From contig NC_080175.1 in NCBI RefSeq assembly GCF_950295315.1, forward strand, positions 66,241,353 through 66,305,352: a DNA stretch of 64,000 nt. Reading direction: 5' to 3'. A model generated the notes under the pieces. The model had not been told where the DNA came from, searched no databases, and was given only the letters and a program-made list of their open reading frames with translations. This document shows positions 45,215-56,240 of this stretch, piece after piece; position 1 is the first letter of the stretch; each line of letters opens with the position of its first letter. The position numbers were made by a program, and so were the translations under genes. This stretch comes from Erinaceus europaeus. Taxonomy: Eukaryota; Chordata; Mammalia; Eulipotyphla; Erinaceidae.

Positions 45215-45440
45215 CTCACGCCCGGGGGGGGGTGGGTGGGGGGGCAGAGAAGGGGGCGCGCCCGAGAGATGGGGGTGGGAGGCCGGGGACGCGGGCGGGG
45301 TTCTGAGAAGGGGGGAGCTGGGGGCCACAGAGCTGAGGGCGGGGGGAGCAGGGGAGGGGGAGGGGTGTGTGGGGGAGGGGTGGGGGCCTGGAGGTGCGGG
45401 GGGAGGGGCGCTGGGGCCGGGGGCTCGCGGGGTGACTGGG
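45215..45440 (+). other. G-rich tract with G-quadruplex potential
   Basis: Many runs of 3-8 G on the + strand at short spacing (for example 45225-45250 and 45311-45395). Their density meets the usual four-run G-quadruplex pattern several times over. Confidence 0.6.
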
Positions 45441-46184
45441 TGGCGAGCGCCTGGCAGCCTCGCCAGTATGAGACGATCAGAGGCAAAGAGGTGGGTGGGG
45501 GGACCCCCAGCTCGGGGGTGTCCGTGGGCCCGTCTCGGGCGAGGCCCCGCAGGCGTAACTCGGCCCGGGTGAGGGGCGCAGCGCTGTTGTGGCTTCCGGT
45601 TCCCGGCCCGCGGAGGGGCAGAAAAGGGGCTTCCTCGGCGTTTCGAAACCCGCCGGGACAGCGCGAGGGGTGCGGCCCGGGGGTCACGGCCGAGCGCCCC
45701 GCCTGCCTCCCCACCCCCCGCGGCTGGCTCGGGGCCCCCGCGGGGCCGGGGGTGGCCAAGTGGGTGACCCGGGTACGGGGGATCCCGGCGGGGAACTGTG
45801 CGGGCAGGCGTGGTGACCCGGCGGGGGGCCAGGCCGAGCCAGGCGGCGAGGTCACCGGGAGGCGTCTGGGCGGGCGGGGCGCCGGCAGCTGGCCTGGCCG
45901 GGCCGGGCGGGGCGAGGCCGAGCGGCGCGCGTCTCGGGCTGCCTCCGGGGCGGGGCGCCAGCTGGGGCGCGGGGAGGCCGCCCGCGGTGACCCCCCCTCC
46001 GCCTGCGCCGACCCGCCCTGGAGCCTGGAGCGGCGCAGACGACGGCGGGCGGCGCGGAAGGAAGGCGGCGGGGGAGGGGCGGCACATCCTGTCTCGCCGG
46101 CACCGCAGACAGCGCCGCCCAGACGGTGGGGGGAGGGGAAGCCGCCCGCGGCGCACCCGGGGCCGAGCTCGCGCAGTGCCCAGC

Positions 46185-46300
46185 GCGTCCCCGAGGCCGC
46201 GCTCCCACAGAGCCCGGTGCGTCCCCGAGGCCGCGCTCCCACAGAGCCCGGCGCGTCCCCGAGGCCGCGCTCCCACAGAGCCCGGCGCGTCCCCGAGCCC
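46185..46300. repeat. 34-bp GC-rich minisatellite in promoter
   Basis: The unit starting GCGTCCCCGAGG repeats at 46185, 46219, 46253 and 46287, an exact 34-base period, with about 3.4 near-identical copies (one T/C change). It lies about 60 bases upstream of the CRE palindrome. Confidence 0.9.
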
Positions 46301-46343
46301 CCCCACGCCCCCCCCCCCGTCTGCGGCCGCCGTGTCTCCGCAG

Positions 46344-46371
46344 TGACGTGGGCGGGCCGGCCGTGACGTCA
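46344..46371 (+). promoter_or_regulatory. CRE half-site, GC box and CRE palindrome
   Basis: TGACGTGG at 46344, GGGCGGG at 46350-46356 and a perfect TGACGTCA at 46364-46371 lie within 28 bases, directly before the presumed exon 1. This is the classical binding site for CREB/ATF factors. No TATA box is evident, as usual for a CpG-island promoter. Confidence 0.6.
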
Positions 46372-46384
46372 GGCGGTGTGTAGC

Positions 46385-46453
46385 CTAGTGGGGCGACAGC
46401 GGCGCCGGCTCAGCTCAGGGCAGCGGGCGGCGACGGCTGCGGCGCGGGCACAG
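46385..46453 (+). other. SKIL: Presumed SKIL non-coding exon 1
   Basis: GC-rich stretch just downstream of the CRE palindrome, ending at a plausible donor (CACAG|GTGCGG, GT at 46454-46455). Splicing to 47725 would remove a 1.27-kb intron. Transcription start and splice use are inferred only. Confidence 0.35.
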
Positions 46454-47724
46454 GTGCGGCGGGTTCTGGGGGGTTCAGGGGGTTGGGAACCCCGGGAGCT
46501 CCGGCGGTGGCGGGACGGGTGGGGGGGAGGTCGGGCCCGGGCGCTACACTTGAACGGAGCGGCGGGACCCAGACCCCGGATCCTCCACCCATCCCCGGGT
46601 GCGCCCTCCGGTGTCCGGGCTCCTCTTGCTGGGGCGGCGCGGGGACCCCGACCCACCTGTCCGCGACCCCGGGGCTCTGCTCCCCGCCGGAGAGGGGGAG
46701 GCGCGGCTAGAGGGGTGCCGGGGTAGCACCCCAGAACTTCCAGGGAGGGTGGGTGCGCGGGGGTTTCCAGCCGCCCCCGCCGCTGGCCGCGTGGGACGCA
46801 CTGGGGTGGCCCTGGGGCTGGGGGACCCGGACTTCCCACCTCCTGTGCACACACCTCGGGGCGTTCCGGGGACACCCCGGTTTGGGGGTGGCATACGGCC
46901 TTGCGTGGGTGCAGGTTTGAGGTGGCGCCCCTTCTGGGTTGCGCTTCCTGCTCCCTTTTTTGTCCTGTGGGGGGGCAAGTCGGCACTGCTGGCATTGGCC
47001 CTTAACCCCTTGAGGTCTGACTTATAAGGTAAATTGCGGGGAGTTTGGGACTCAGAATTTTTAAAATTTTTATTTATTGACTGATGCCTTCTGGATGTCA
47101 GGAAGGAAGTGGGAGAAGGAAGCCCCCCCCCCCATTCTTTGTGAGGTCTGTCTGCCTGGTGTGTTTTGTCCTGGATCAGCCTATTCAGGGATGCAGCTTT
47201 CTAGGCGAGGAGTCTAGTTTTTGGTTTACACACAGCCAAGCTCGCTAACCATTTAAAGGGAAAGTTTATTTATTTACCAATAATCATTTCACAAAAAAAC
47301 TGGATTGATGCACTTAAGGCTGTGATTGAGTCACATATGGTTAACTTGTATCTGATTTGGGGAGGTGAGAAGTGTTAGCAATTTTTAAATTTGCTGGTGA
47401 AGTCATTATTGTAGTTCATATAACTGAGAAAGCCTCTGAGCCCCTGTTCTGGATGAGATTGTCAAGTGTTCTCCAAATTCTAAATTGGAGTGGCCTCTCC
47501 ATTTTGAGGAATCTTTTTCTTGCTGCCTTTCCCTCATTCTCCACACTGCTCTTACATTTTCATGAAGGCTCTTCTAGTTAACTTGCTTTAGATATAAAGA
47601 AATCATTCAAGTGTCACCTTTGGTAAAGTGAACTCAGTTTAAGCTTAAGAAACTGGTTGTGAACTGACCCTTTGGCCTCTAGAACTAATTCAGATCTTTC
47701 TCCCCATCCCCCCTTCCCTTCCAG
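46454..47724 (+). other. Presumed SKIL intron 1
   Basis: The CpG-rich first half fades into AT-rich unique sequence after about 47,030. I recognise no repeat family or coding segment. Confidence 0.4.
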
Positions 47725-48397
47725 ATTCATTCAAAGAAGAATGAACAGGACGTCTTGAAGATAAATCTGGGAGCGTTTTCTTTTTCTTTCCATATCAATT
47801 GCTATGTAGACATGCAGATGGACTGCTGTGGAGATTTTCTAAGTTTGTTAAATGCAGAGCGACTGATCATCCTTTCTAGATAACTTCCCACACTCCTTTG
47901 AGCCCCCCTTTTGGTCCTTGGTGCCAAGAATTAAATTCGTGTGCAACATGCTATGCTGACTTGTATTTGTGTCGTTCTGTGACACAAGGAACCACATAAT
48001 TCTTTTTGTGTATTTTCCTTAAAACAAAACCCGTGTGTTGAACCTGGCCATTTGCATTGAGAACCCTAGTGAATTGATCTTGATCCATGCAGCTGAAGAA
48101 CGAGAAAAAAACGAAGATTCAGAGGTATGCCTCTTAAAGTTATACGTCCTTTATTCAAAGAGACAGAGGGAAAAATTGTGTATGGCTCTCAGTGAGATTA
48201 TCCAGAAGCAGAACCAACAGGAGGTGACAACCTTTAGGCAGAAGGGCGATCCCTTTGGAAATTGGATTTTTCTGCGGGAGCGAAGGACAGCCAGCGTTGG
48301 CGCCATGCGTTGCTCTTGGATGCCGACATCATACCTGTTGATCTAACACAGAGGCGTTTTTTTTTCTCCCTGTTGTTTTGTTTTGTTTTTCCCAGCG
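47725..48397 (+). other. SKIL: Presumed SKIL 5' UTR part of exon 2
   Basis: A pyrimidine-rich tract ending CCCTTCCCTTCCAG at 47724 is a good splice acceptor about 670 bases upstream of the start codon. No repeat family is recognisable between it and the ATG. Several short upstream reading frames are present. A second possible acceptor, TTTTTCCCAG at 48386-48395, lies two bases before the ATG and would give a much shorter leader. Which one is used cannot be decided from sequence. Confidence 0.5.
47812..47883 (+). other. Upstream ORF in SKIL 5' leader
   Basis: ATG 47812 opens a 23-codon frame (MQMDCCGDFL...) closed by TAA at 47881. A shorter frame, MNRTS, precedes it at about 47742. If exon 2 starts at 47725, both are upstream ORFs ahead of the SnoN start. 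Confidence 0.4.
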
Positions 48398-49414
48398 ATG
48401 GAAACCATCCAGACGAGTTTCGCCCTAGTCCCGGGCACAAACCACAAACTGAGTGAGCTGGAAGATGACGGCGGCCCCCCAGCCAAGAAGATGCTAAGCG
48501 ACTGCCCGGTGGCCTCCGTGAAGCAGGAGCGCCAGGACCCCGAAGGCGGAGAGCCGGGCCCGCGGCACCTGAGCCCAGGCCTGCAGCACACGCTGGCGCA
48601 GTTCCACCTGAGCAGCCAGAGCTCCCTAGGCGGGCCCGCCGCCTTCTCGGCCCGCTGTGCCATAGAGGGCCTGCCACCCGCTGTCTTCCTGCCTCTGCCT
48701 GCGCCCCCGGCGCTGCCCGGGCCCCTGCTTGTGCCCCCCGACAGCTCCACAGAGCTGACGCAGACGGTGCTGGAGGGCGAGCCCATCTCCTGCTTCCAGG
48801 TGGGCGGCGAGAAGCGCCTGTGCCTGCCGCAGGTGCTCAACTCGGTGCTGCGCGCCTTCTCGCTGCAGCAGATCAATGCCGTGTGCGACGAGCTGTTCGT
48901 GCACTGCTCGCGCTGCAGCGCAGCGCAGCTGCACGTGCTCAAGGCGCTGGGTGTGCTGCCCCTGGCCGCGCCCTCGTGCGGGCTGGTCACACTCACAGAT
49001 GCACAGCGCCTGTGCCACGCGCTGCTGCGGCCTCGCCCCCGCGCCGCCGGCCCGGTCTCCAGCTCCAGCCCCGCACCCGGCGCCCTGCCACCTGGTGCCT
49101 TTGAGGTGCAGCACGAGTGCCTGGGCCGCTGCCGCGGGCTGCTGGCGCCGCAGCTCTATGCACGCCCCGACGCGCCCTGCATCCAGTGCCTCGAGTGCGC
49201 CGCCCTGTTCGCACCGCAGACCTTCGTGCTGCACTCACACCGGCCGCCCGGCAAGAGGACGTGCCACTGGGGCTTCGAGGCGGCCAAGTGGCGCTGCTAC
49301 CTGCACGTGAACCCGCGCTACCTGGGCACGCCTGATGAGAAGCGGCTCAAGGGCGCACTGCAGGAGATGAAGGACAAGTTCCGCATGGGAGCCGGCAAGC
49401 GGGCGCAGCCCCAG
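48398..49414 (+). CDS. SKIL: SKIL/SnoN first coding exon, codons 1-339
   Basis: Encodes the SMAD-regulating half of SnoN. The start is ATG 48398 (context GCG-ATG-G); the protein begins METIQTSF, closely matching the SnoN start. Residues 27-32 (PPAKKM) are a conserved basic patch. VKQE at 41-44 is a SUMO consensus aligned with the known human K50 site. Residues 63-86 ([10 protein letters not shown]..) form the SMAD2/3-binding region. The DHD domain is about 118-212, with a destruction box RLCLPQVLN at 140-148 of the form RxxLxxxxN, used for APC/C-Cdh1 degradation in the family. The SMAD4-binding SAND-like zinc domain is about 236-330, with Cys261/264/267 and His279/281 as candidate metal ligands. 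The linker at 211-235 is low-complexity Ala/Pro/Ser. Third codon positions are overwhelmingly G or C. The exon ends in phase 0 at CAG|GCAAGT, a GC donor. The frame stays open to 49456 in the intron, so retention would give a short truncated protein. Confidence 0.95.
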
Positions 49415-49604
49415 GCAAGTCCCCTCTCCCCCCAACCCCCAGCAAAATGGCCTTAGGGACATGCATGCAGAGATGGCTTGCTAGGCAGGGTGCCCATCCT
49501 CCAAGCCAAGGTGTGAACCCTGGTGTTACCGCATTGGAGGAAGCTCTGGTACTGTGGTGCCCTCTCTGTTTCTGGTTGGGAAAAAAAAGGGGGGAGGGCA
49601 GGAC

Positions 49605-49695
49605 TGGGGAGATAGCATAATGGCTCTACCGAAGACGTTCTTGATTGAGTTTCTCTCCTCAGCACCACCATCAGCCAGAGTTGAACAGGGCTCTG
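49605..49695 (+). mobile_element. tRNA-derived SINE, type C
   Basis: GGACTGGGGAGATAGCATAATGG to AACAGGGCTCTGGGAAAAC. Confidence 0.75.
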
Positions 49696-50394
49696 GGAAA
49701 ACAAAACCAGGGTTATGAAACCACACATGCCAGGGGCCCAGCCTCCTCTACACACAAAACGTGGGTCTCTTTGGAATCCGTCTATTTTCTGGAATCTTTT
49801 GTAGTTTGAGTTGGGAAGCCTATAAAGTACTTTGGGTGTCAGGGATTGAATTTAGGGCCACACTTGGGGCTCTCCTGCAGAGCCACCTCCTACTTCCAAT
49901 TCTTTATTTCTGGCTGGGTAAGACTCTCCACCATTCGTGCTCTTCTCCGTTGCCTTTGTTGAGCTGGGTGTCAAACTGGAGGCTGGAGACCTGGAGTTCT
50001 ACCACTGAGCCAGCTTCCTGCTCCTCCTCTGCTTTCTCATTCGCTCTTCTTACAAATGAGAGAACATGGTGGTTCCCCTCTCCCAGGTAGAGGGAGCGAG
50101 GCCAAGATTAGGTGGCCTTCCCAAGTTTTGTAGCCTGCCTGGGAGGGAGGCCTTGGGGCGGCTTGGCTAAGCCAGGGCCTGTTGTTCACTCAGCTCACTT
50201 TTTGGTGACTAAATCTGACTTTTCCTAGGAGTTGTGATAACCCACACCCAGGTACTAGCTCCATTTGCAGGTGAGGGAACAGAGCAGGCTTGCTGGGGAC
50301 AGCAGGCAGGCTCAAAGGTGCAGCTGGCCAGGGTTCTGCCATTCCCACTGTACCTGCGGGTGCAGATCTGATCTGTGGAAACAGATGTTTCCAA

Positions 50395-50538
50395 GCTCCC
50401 AGTCCCCACCTTCAGGGGGAAAGCTTTGCAAGTGGTAAAGCAGGACTTCAGGTCTCTCTCCCCCCCACCCCGTATCTGATCTTTTCTCTAGATTTCTGGC
50501 TATCTCTATCCAATAAATAAAGATTTAAAAAAAGATTT
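50395..50538 (+). mobile_element. tRNA-derived SINE, type B, 5'-truncated
   Basis: CTCCCAGTCCCCACCTTCAGGGGGAAAGC to CTATCCAATAAATAAAG. Confidence 0.75.
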
Positions 50539-52549
50539 TTTCATATGAGATGGAGAATTTCACATAATAAACGAGCCAGAGCACCACTCAGGATTGAACC
50601 AAGGAGCCTCGGGCATGCACATCCTGTCAGCAGTGCTGTGTATCCCCCCACCCTGTCTCTCCTCTCCCCCAGCAAAGAGACCTTGAACACACACTGATGC
50701 TTCCAAATTATGTCAGATGCTAAACAGATACCTTGGTTTGGCTAATGAGCAATATTTGAGTTTGGTGCTACTATAAATCTATTTTCTTACCAGACATTTT
50801 TCTCGAAGAGCATTACCTGCCCTCTTTGATCGGACTCCTATAAGGGACACTTGGCCACCTTTCATCCTAAATAACATTTTTCCTCCGTGTCGTTTGTTCC
50901 TTGCCCTCTGCTTCCCAGAGCAAGTAAATGAAGTAATTTAACAGCCTAGAGATCAAAGCAGTAGCAGAATTGTGGTGGTGGTGGTGGTTTGGAGTGGGGG
51001 CAGCAAGGCTGGGGACCCCATCTGGGTCCTGGTCCGGGTCTGAGGGGTGCTAATAGCAGCGGAAGACAAGACAATGCAGAAACTGCAGACGGATAACCTT
51101 AGCAGGGCTGTGGACTCTGAGCTGGGCCTGGAGCATGGGAGATACTTGCAGACTCTGTGCAGGTGGCCACTGAGTCTGTGCCACTGGGGTACAGTGAGCA
51201 GGTGGTGTCCCTGCAGGTGGTTCTGGGACCCGCTTCCAGCCAGGTTGCTCCCTAGCACTGGGAGCTGACTCTAGGAGGAAGGCAGAATGTGGCTCTGGTA
51301 AGGCCTGGTGGTGCTGGCCAGGTGCCCCTGCTCCATCTCAGTCCCACAGAAATACTGGGACAAAGCCGCTTTGCATAGTATTCCTGCTCTGTGTTTGAGG
51401 CTGAAAAAAAGGGGCCTGAGATAAAGGTTAAAAGAAGAATTTGCTTAACTGAAACTGGATGTGAAGGGACTTGGTTAAAATTGAAACCGTCCTTCATCTG
51501 GGTGTAGTCCTTCATTGTTTCAGAACTTAATTTAGTTCTTTTTTTTTTTTTTTCTTTCTTCAATTTGGAGAAGGTATGATTTTTTTTCTCTTTTGCTATG
51601 TTTTCATAGTATTTGCAACAACATTTCTGGTGTATTTGGGTCTGACTTCCCAGTTTTAGTGGATTTTAAGCAGTGTGAGGTAGAATTTTGGGGGTTCCAT
51701 GTCATTCATACTTGCCTGGTTTCATTTTTGTATAATTGTGCTTGTCTCTGAGCATCTCAGAAATGCCCTTTCTCCCTCACTTTGGTGAGGTGGCTCTGTT
51801 TTGAAGGTCTGAGAAGAGGCTCCCTCCTCAGTGAGAAACCATGCAGATGGGGCTCCTTCCCGCTGGGGTTGTGTAACCGGAGGTGGTGGAGCCAGAGTGG
51901 GAGGGAGGGCCCCGGCCTGTGGCTCTGTACTTCATGGCTCTTCCCTAAAACAGACTTGGCCCTGGTTGAACCTGCACTGGGGAAGCCCGGCTCTCTTGAC
52001 TCACACAAGCAGCTGGCCCATCAGCTTTCTGGGCACATGTGTGCAAACCAAGAGCTGGGGAGGGAGTCCCTGGCTGGGGGACTGGCCGTGTGCTGCCTGT
52101 GCATCACCAGACAGACCAGACAGTCCTACAGGAAGCTCGATGCAAACAGCTAAGAAAGACACTGCAGATGTAAGAGGAGTGTCCTGGTGCTTTCTGTCTG
52201 GGTGGCCATGGCTGAACAGGGTGTGTGTGTCAGGGGTTGGCACAGAATATCTACCACTCAGACAGGACCTTGGTAATCCATTTTGTTCCCAAGAAAATAC
52301 AAAAGTCAATTTTATAGGATGGTGTTGGAAAACTATTCCTCCTACATCCTTGCCTTCTGGTTGATAGCACTTATAAAAGCTAATGGGCCCAAACTAATAA
52401 AAAGCTAGTCAGGGATTAAGAAAATAGTCAAGAGAGATGTAAAAAAGAAAAAAAAAGAATATATGAGTTATATTAACCACTTCTGCTTAGTATGAACACT
52501 CCTGTGACTATTGTTTGTGTACTTTATGTGGTCAAAATATTGTGGGTTT

Positions 52550-52662
52550 TGTTTTTTTAACAAGAGCCCCAGAGCGCTGTTCAGCTCTTGTTTATGGTGG
52601 TGCTGAGGCCTTGTGGTGCTTTAGGCAGGAATAACCTTTATGCTATCTCCCCAGCCCCCCCC
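52550..52662 (-). mobile_element. tRNA-derived SINE, type C
   Basis: GAGCGCTGTTCAGCTCTTGTTTATGG to CTATCTCCCCAGCCCC. Confidence 0.7.
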
Positions 52663-53094
52663 CCCATATTGTTTTCTGATTTAAAAACCTGAAAACTCAC
52701 TAAGCAGTTGTTTGAAGTGTTAATGGTTAAATTATTTCTAAGAATGGAGACCATATTAGTAGTAATCACCAAACTATTTGCATAGCTAAAGCTTTATTTT
52801 CATTTACATAGTAACTATATTTAAGTGGGGGAAATCAGTGTTCTTAGTGGAGAACTGACTGTTCTTTATATAAACGAAAGGTATATTTGAACTCTTTCTT
52901 CCTCTGGCCACAAGACATGCTCTTGACTTTATACCTCCCTGGGTTGCTTTACAAAATTGTGTTGAACCAGCTTTTTGCAGCATTTGAATTTTCCATTTTT
53001 TAACTAGAAAAATGGTTATTGTATTTTAACTATAAACAAATATACTCGGTAATATATCCCTGGCCCTTTTCCGAATATTTTGGGGTTTTTTTGG

Positions 53095-53215
53095 TGGTTG
53101 TTGAGACTTCACTACTCCAAGATGATTTTTTTAGACAGAGACAGACCAAGAGACCTCCCTCAGTGCTGTCACACACATGGTAGAGCAGAGCACTAGCCAA
53201 ATGTGCTTTTTTTTT
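53095..53215 (-). mobile_element. tRNA-derived SINE, type E, degenerate
   Basis: GAGACTTCACTACTCCAAGATG and GACCTCCCTCAGTGCTGTC. Confidence 0.4.
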
Positions 53216-53628
53216 TTTTTGATGGCCCTTTCCAATATTCCAAAAGGGCATTTACTGATTTTGTTGAATTCTGTATTCCTTGCTATGGCAAAAGGTTGCC
53301 AAGCAATTTCATCAGTTAATAAAATGTGAAGGGCAGTGTTTACGTAAGAATAATTTCAACCACATTAGAAAAGGCCACTTGTAGGCAACTGATAGATAAT
53401 CATAGATGATTCTTTACTGTTGTGGCATGTAGCTCACAGTCGCCCCTTTACTGAGTTAAAATGGTGTACACCCTTAGAAGTATGTTTCCCTAAAGCTAAA
53501 ATCCTAACAGTCAGACTGTATGTACACTTCTCTTAGATAAATAAAATAACCTTTTTCTTTGCTTAGGAAAAAAAACACACTATAGACTGATGCAAATAGA
53601 TGGCATAAAGATATTGACTGATTTTTTT

Positions 53629-53770
53629 TTTCTCATAGATTTTATTAATGATTTATTATAGCGGCTTTCAGTATCCTAAAATGACAGGGGAGTAGTTCCT
53701 CACCATACCCACGACCAAGGTTCTGTGCCTTCTCCCCATCAACTTCTCACTATTTTTAGTTTGTGTTCTT
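53629..53770 (-). mobile_element. LINE (L1-type) 3' UTR fragment, old
   Basis: CCCACGACCAAGGTTCTGTGCC, after a T-rich start, resembles the start of the 62845-63318 copy. Confidence 0.5.
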
Positions 53771-53811
53771 CTTTTGGCTGGGTTTGTTTTTTTTTCCTCT
53801 TTCTTTCTTAA

Positions 53812-54100
53812 TTGCCTCCAGGGTTATTGCTGGGACTAGGTGCCGGCACTAGGAATCAATGCTCCTGGTGGTTGTATTTTCCTTTTTAATTTTTTCTTCC
53901 ATTTTTATTGTTATTTGACAGAATAGAGAGAACTTGAGAGGGATGGGGAGATAGAGATGGAGAGCAAAAGATAGACACCTGCAGACGTGCCTCACTGCTT
54001 GTGAAGTGGCCCTCCCTGTAGCTTGGGGAGGAGGGGTTCGAACCCAGATCCTTGACTTTATACTTCTTGTGTTTAACCAAGTGCGCCACCACCCGGCCCC
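53812..54100 (-). mobile_element. tRNA-derived SINE, type A/B mosaic
   Basis: Long-tail start CCAGGGTTATTGCTGGGAC, core GGGGTTCGAACCCAGATCC, ending GCGCCACCACCCGGCCCC. Confidence 0.82.
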
Positions 54101-54164
54101 TTGGTGCAGATATCATTGAAATAGTAATAGAACAATTTTTCTTCCCTCTTTAAGTTATCCTTAT

Positions 54165-54315
54165 TTATTTAAAAATATTAATTTATTAATGCTCTTGAGA
54201 GAAAGGAGAGAGAGAACCAGAACATCAATCTGGCATATATGATGTTGGGGATCAAACTCGGGACCTTATGCTTGAGAGTCTATCATTTTATCCACTGTGC
54301 CACCTCCCAGACCTT
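54165..54315 (-). mobile_element. tRNA-derived SINE, type D
   Basis: GGATCAAACTCGGGACCTTATGC and TATCCACTGTGCCACCTCCCAG. Confidence 0.72.
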
Positions 54316-55484
54316 GATATTTTAAATTCTTTACATCCATAGTTCATACATAAACTGCTGACAGTGATAACTGACCAAATGAGAAAGCGGATGTTGACAG
54401 CATTTTGGAATTTAGGAACCTAAAACTGTAGGGTAGTATTCCAAACTATTACTGAAATACTAATATATATTTGAGGATTTCTTCTTTGCCCAGTTTTGTT
54501 TTCAGTCTAGGGTTGTGCAAAGATATTTCTAAGATAAATGAGATAGCTTTGTGTTGGGTTCAAATGCATCTCACTCTTAGGTGTTTGTATATAGTGATTG
54601 CTCCCATCAGATATTTGTTTATTTACTAAAATGAAATTTGCAAGAAAATGTGAAACAGGTTTGTTAAAAGCATCAATGGACATTTTAATGATATCTTTAA
54701 AATGACTTTGGGAATATTGCCCCCTTGTGGTTCACAGAATTGTGTACACTTGATTTTTTTTTTTAACCATTAAAATAGGTTGAATATTTTAAAATTAACA
54801 TTTTGATAAAGGCTTATGATGAACTTAGCTTTTTCATTTGTTTTGTAAAAGTGTTGGTCTGAGAAATGAATAAAAGTTAAGCTTTGAAGAGGAGAAATAA
54901 GAGAGTGGGCGAGAACCTGTGTGCGGAGTGGCTGGGAGTGATCTCTTGACTGTGCTCACATCATAAGTTAGGCCCCAGGAAGGGCAAGGAGGACTCAAGA
55001 ACAGGGCTTGTTTTAATCCCCTTAGAGTTCTGGGAGTGAAAAGTGTTTGTGGAACTAGTTTCTACTCCCAGAACTCTAAGGTAGAATGAATTGAGAAGAG
55101 TATTGGGTTCTGCAGGCTTGAAGCTGTACTTGATCCTCATAGAGCATTTCAGTCTTTTGGTGATTTATGTCCATAAGATAATTTAAAGGATTTTATTAGA
55201 CTGCAGACAGCAAAAAGAAAAAAAAAAAGAAAAAGAAAGAGTATGTATTTATTAGAGTCCTTTTAAGGTACGCTTTGCTTCAGTCACTAAATTTAGTAGG
55301 CGAGCACCATTGCTAGGCAGAAAAAGGAAAGATATAAAGTTATTTAAAATGCACACTTTGATCGCAAGGTGTCTAAACTTAGAAGTGTGTCACAGGAAAA
55401 TGTCCGTAAGGGCTTGGGAGGCTCCCTAGGAATTTCACTTGGCAGTTCTGAATCTAGAGTGTGGTGGGTGTTTAGGGTGACCTG

Positions 55485-55612
55485 GGGGTGGTGGGGGCTA
55501 GCATGCAAGGCAGGTGAGTCTGAGGTCCTGGGTTCAAGCTTCGGCATTGCGTGTGCTAGAGTGATGGCTCTGTCTCTCTCCTCCCCCTCTCTCATTCAGA
55601 CACAGGTACACC
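55485..55612 (+). mobile_element. tRNA-derived SINE, diverged
   Basis: GCATGCAAGGCAGGTGAGTCTGAGG, GGGTTCAAGCTTCGGC and GTGCTAGAGTGATGGCTC. Confidence 0.55.
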
Positions 55613-55947
55613 TTCAACAAACAGAAGGGTTTAGGTTAACTGTAAAGTACTGTAGCTCTGTGTAATTACAACTGGTTTTTGAGGAGGACAGCCAATACAG
55701 TTTTAAAGTAAAGCATCACTGTGCTTTTATTATTAGTGAATTTGTTCTGAGATTTCAGATAGCATTAGCATTTTTTTTGTTTTTGTCTTAAGGGAACAAG
55801 GAATTAAAGCATAAGGAACATGCATACCAAAGACCCTTCTGGTAAAGAATAAATAGTGTGGCTTATAATCTGTGTTATGAGTCTTGTGTATATGTGTGAT
55901 AATGAAGTCACGTAGCTCTCTGTAGTACATCTTAAAAAGTGCAAACA

Positions 55948-56240
55948 AAGGAGTCAGGCTGTAGCACAGCGGGCTAAGTGCATGTGGTACAAAGCGCAAG
56001 GACCGACATAAGGATCCCAGTTCAAGGCCCCGGCTCATCACTGCCAGGGGGGGTCACTTCACAAGCGGTGAAGCAGGTCTGCAGGTGTCTTATCTTTCTC
56101 TCCCCCTGTCTGTCTTCCTCTCCTCTCTCCATTTCTCTATGTCCTATCCAACAACGATGACAACAATAATAACTACAACAATAAAACAAGGGCAACAAAA
56201 AGGAATAAATACATATTTAAAAACAAAACAAAAAAAAGTA
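55948..56240 (+). mobile_element. tRNA-derived SINE, type A
   Basis: GGAGTCAGGCTGTAGCACAGCGGG to ACAAGGGCAACAAAAAGG. AAAAAGTGCAAACAAA flanks both sides (55934 and 56253). Confidence 0.9.

Larger units (their letters stand above)
45050..46990. promoter_or_regulatory. CpG island / SKIL promoter region
   Basis: About 1.9 kb of CpG-dense sequence in an otherwise AT-rich, CpG-poor region, ending about 1.4 kb before the SKIL start codon. It contains GC boxes, a CRE palindrome and long G runs. The long open frames on both strands here reflect the scarcity of A/T-rich stop codons and show no domain. Confidence 0.85.

Noticed and set aside
45005..46366. Open frames of 366-433 codons on both strands of the CpG island
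   Set aside because: They overlap in opposite and shifted frames, are Pro/Arg/Gly/Ala low-complexity and have no domain; expected where stop codons are rare.
48383..48397. Upstream in-frame TTG as SKIL start
   Set aside because: It lies in a pyrimidine tract; ATG 48398 matches the family N terminus and has a good context.
48343..49234. - strand frames of 202 and 217 codons across the SKIL exon
   Set aside because: Shadow frames of a GC-rich coding exon; the + strand frame is clearly SnoN.
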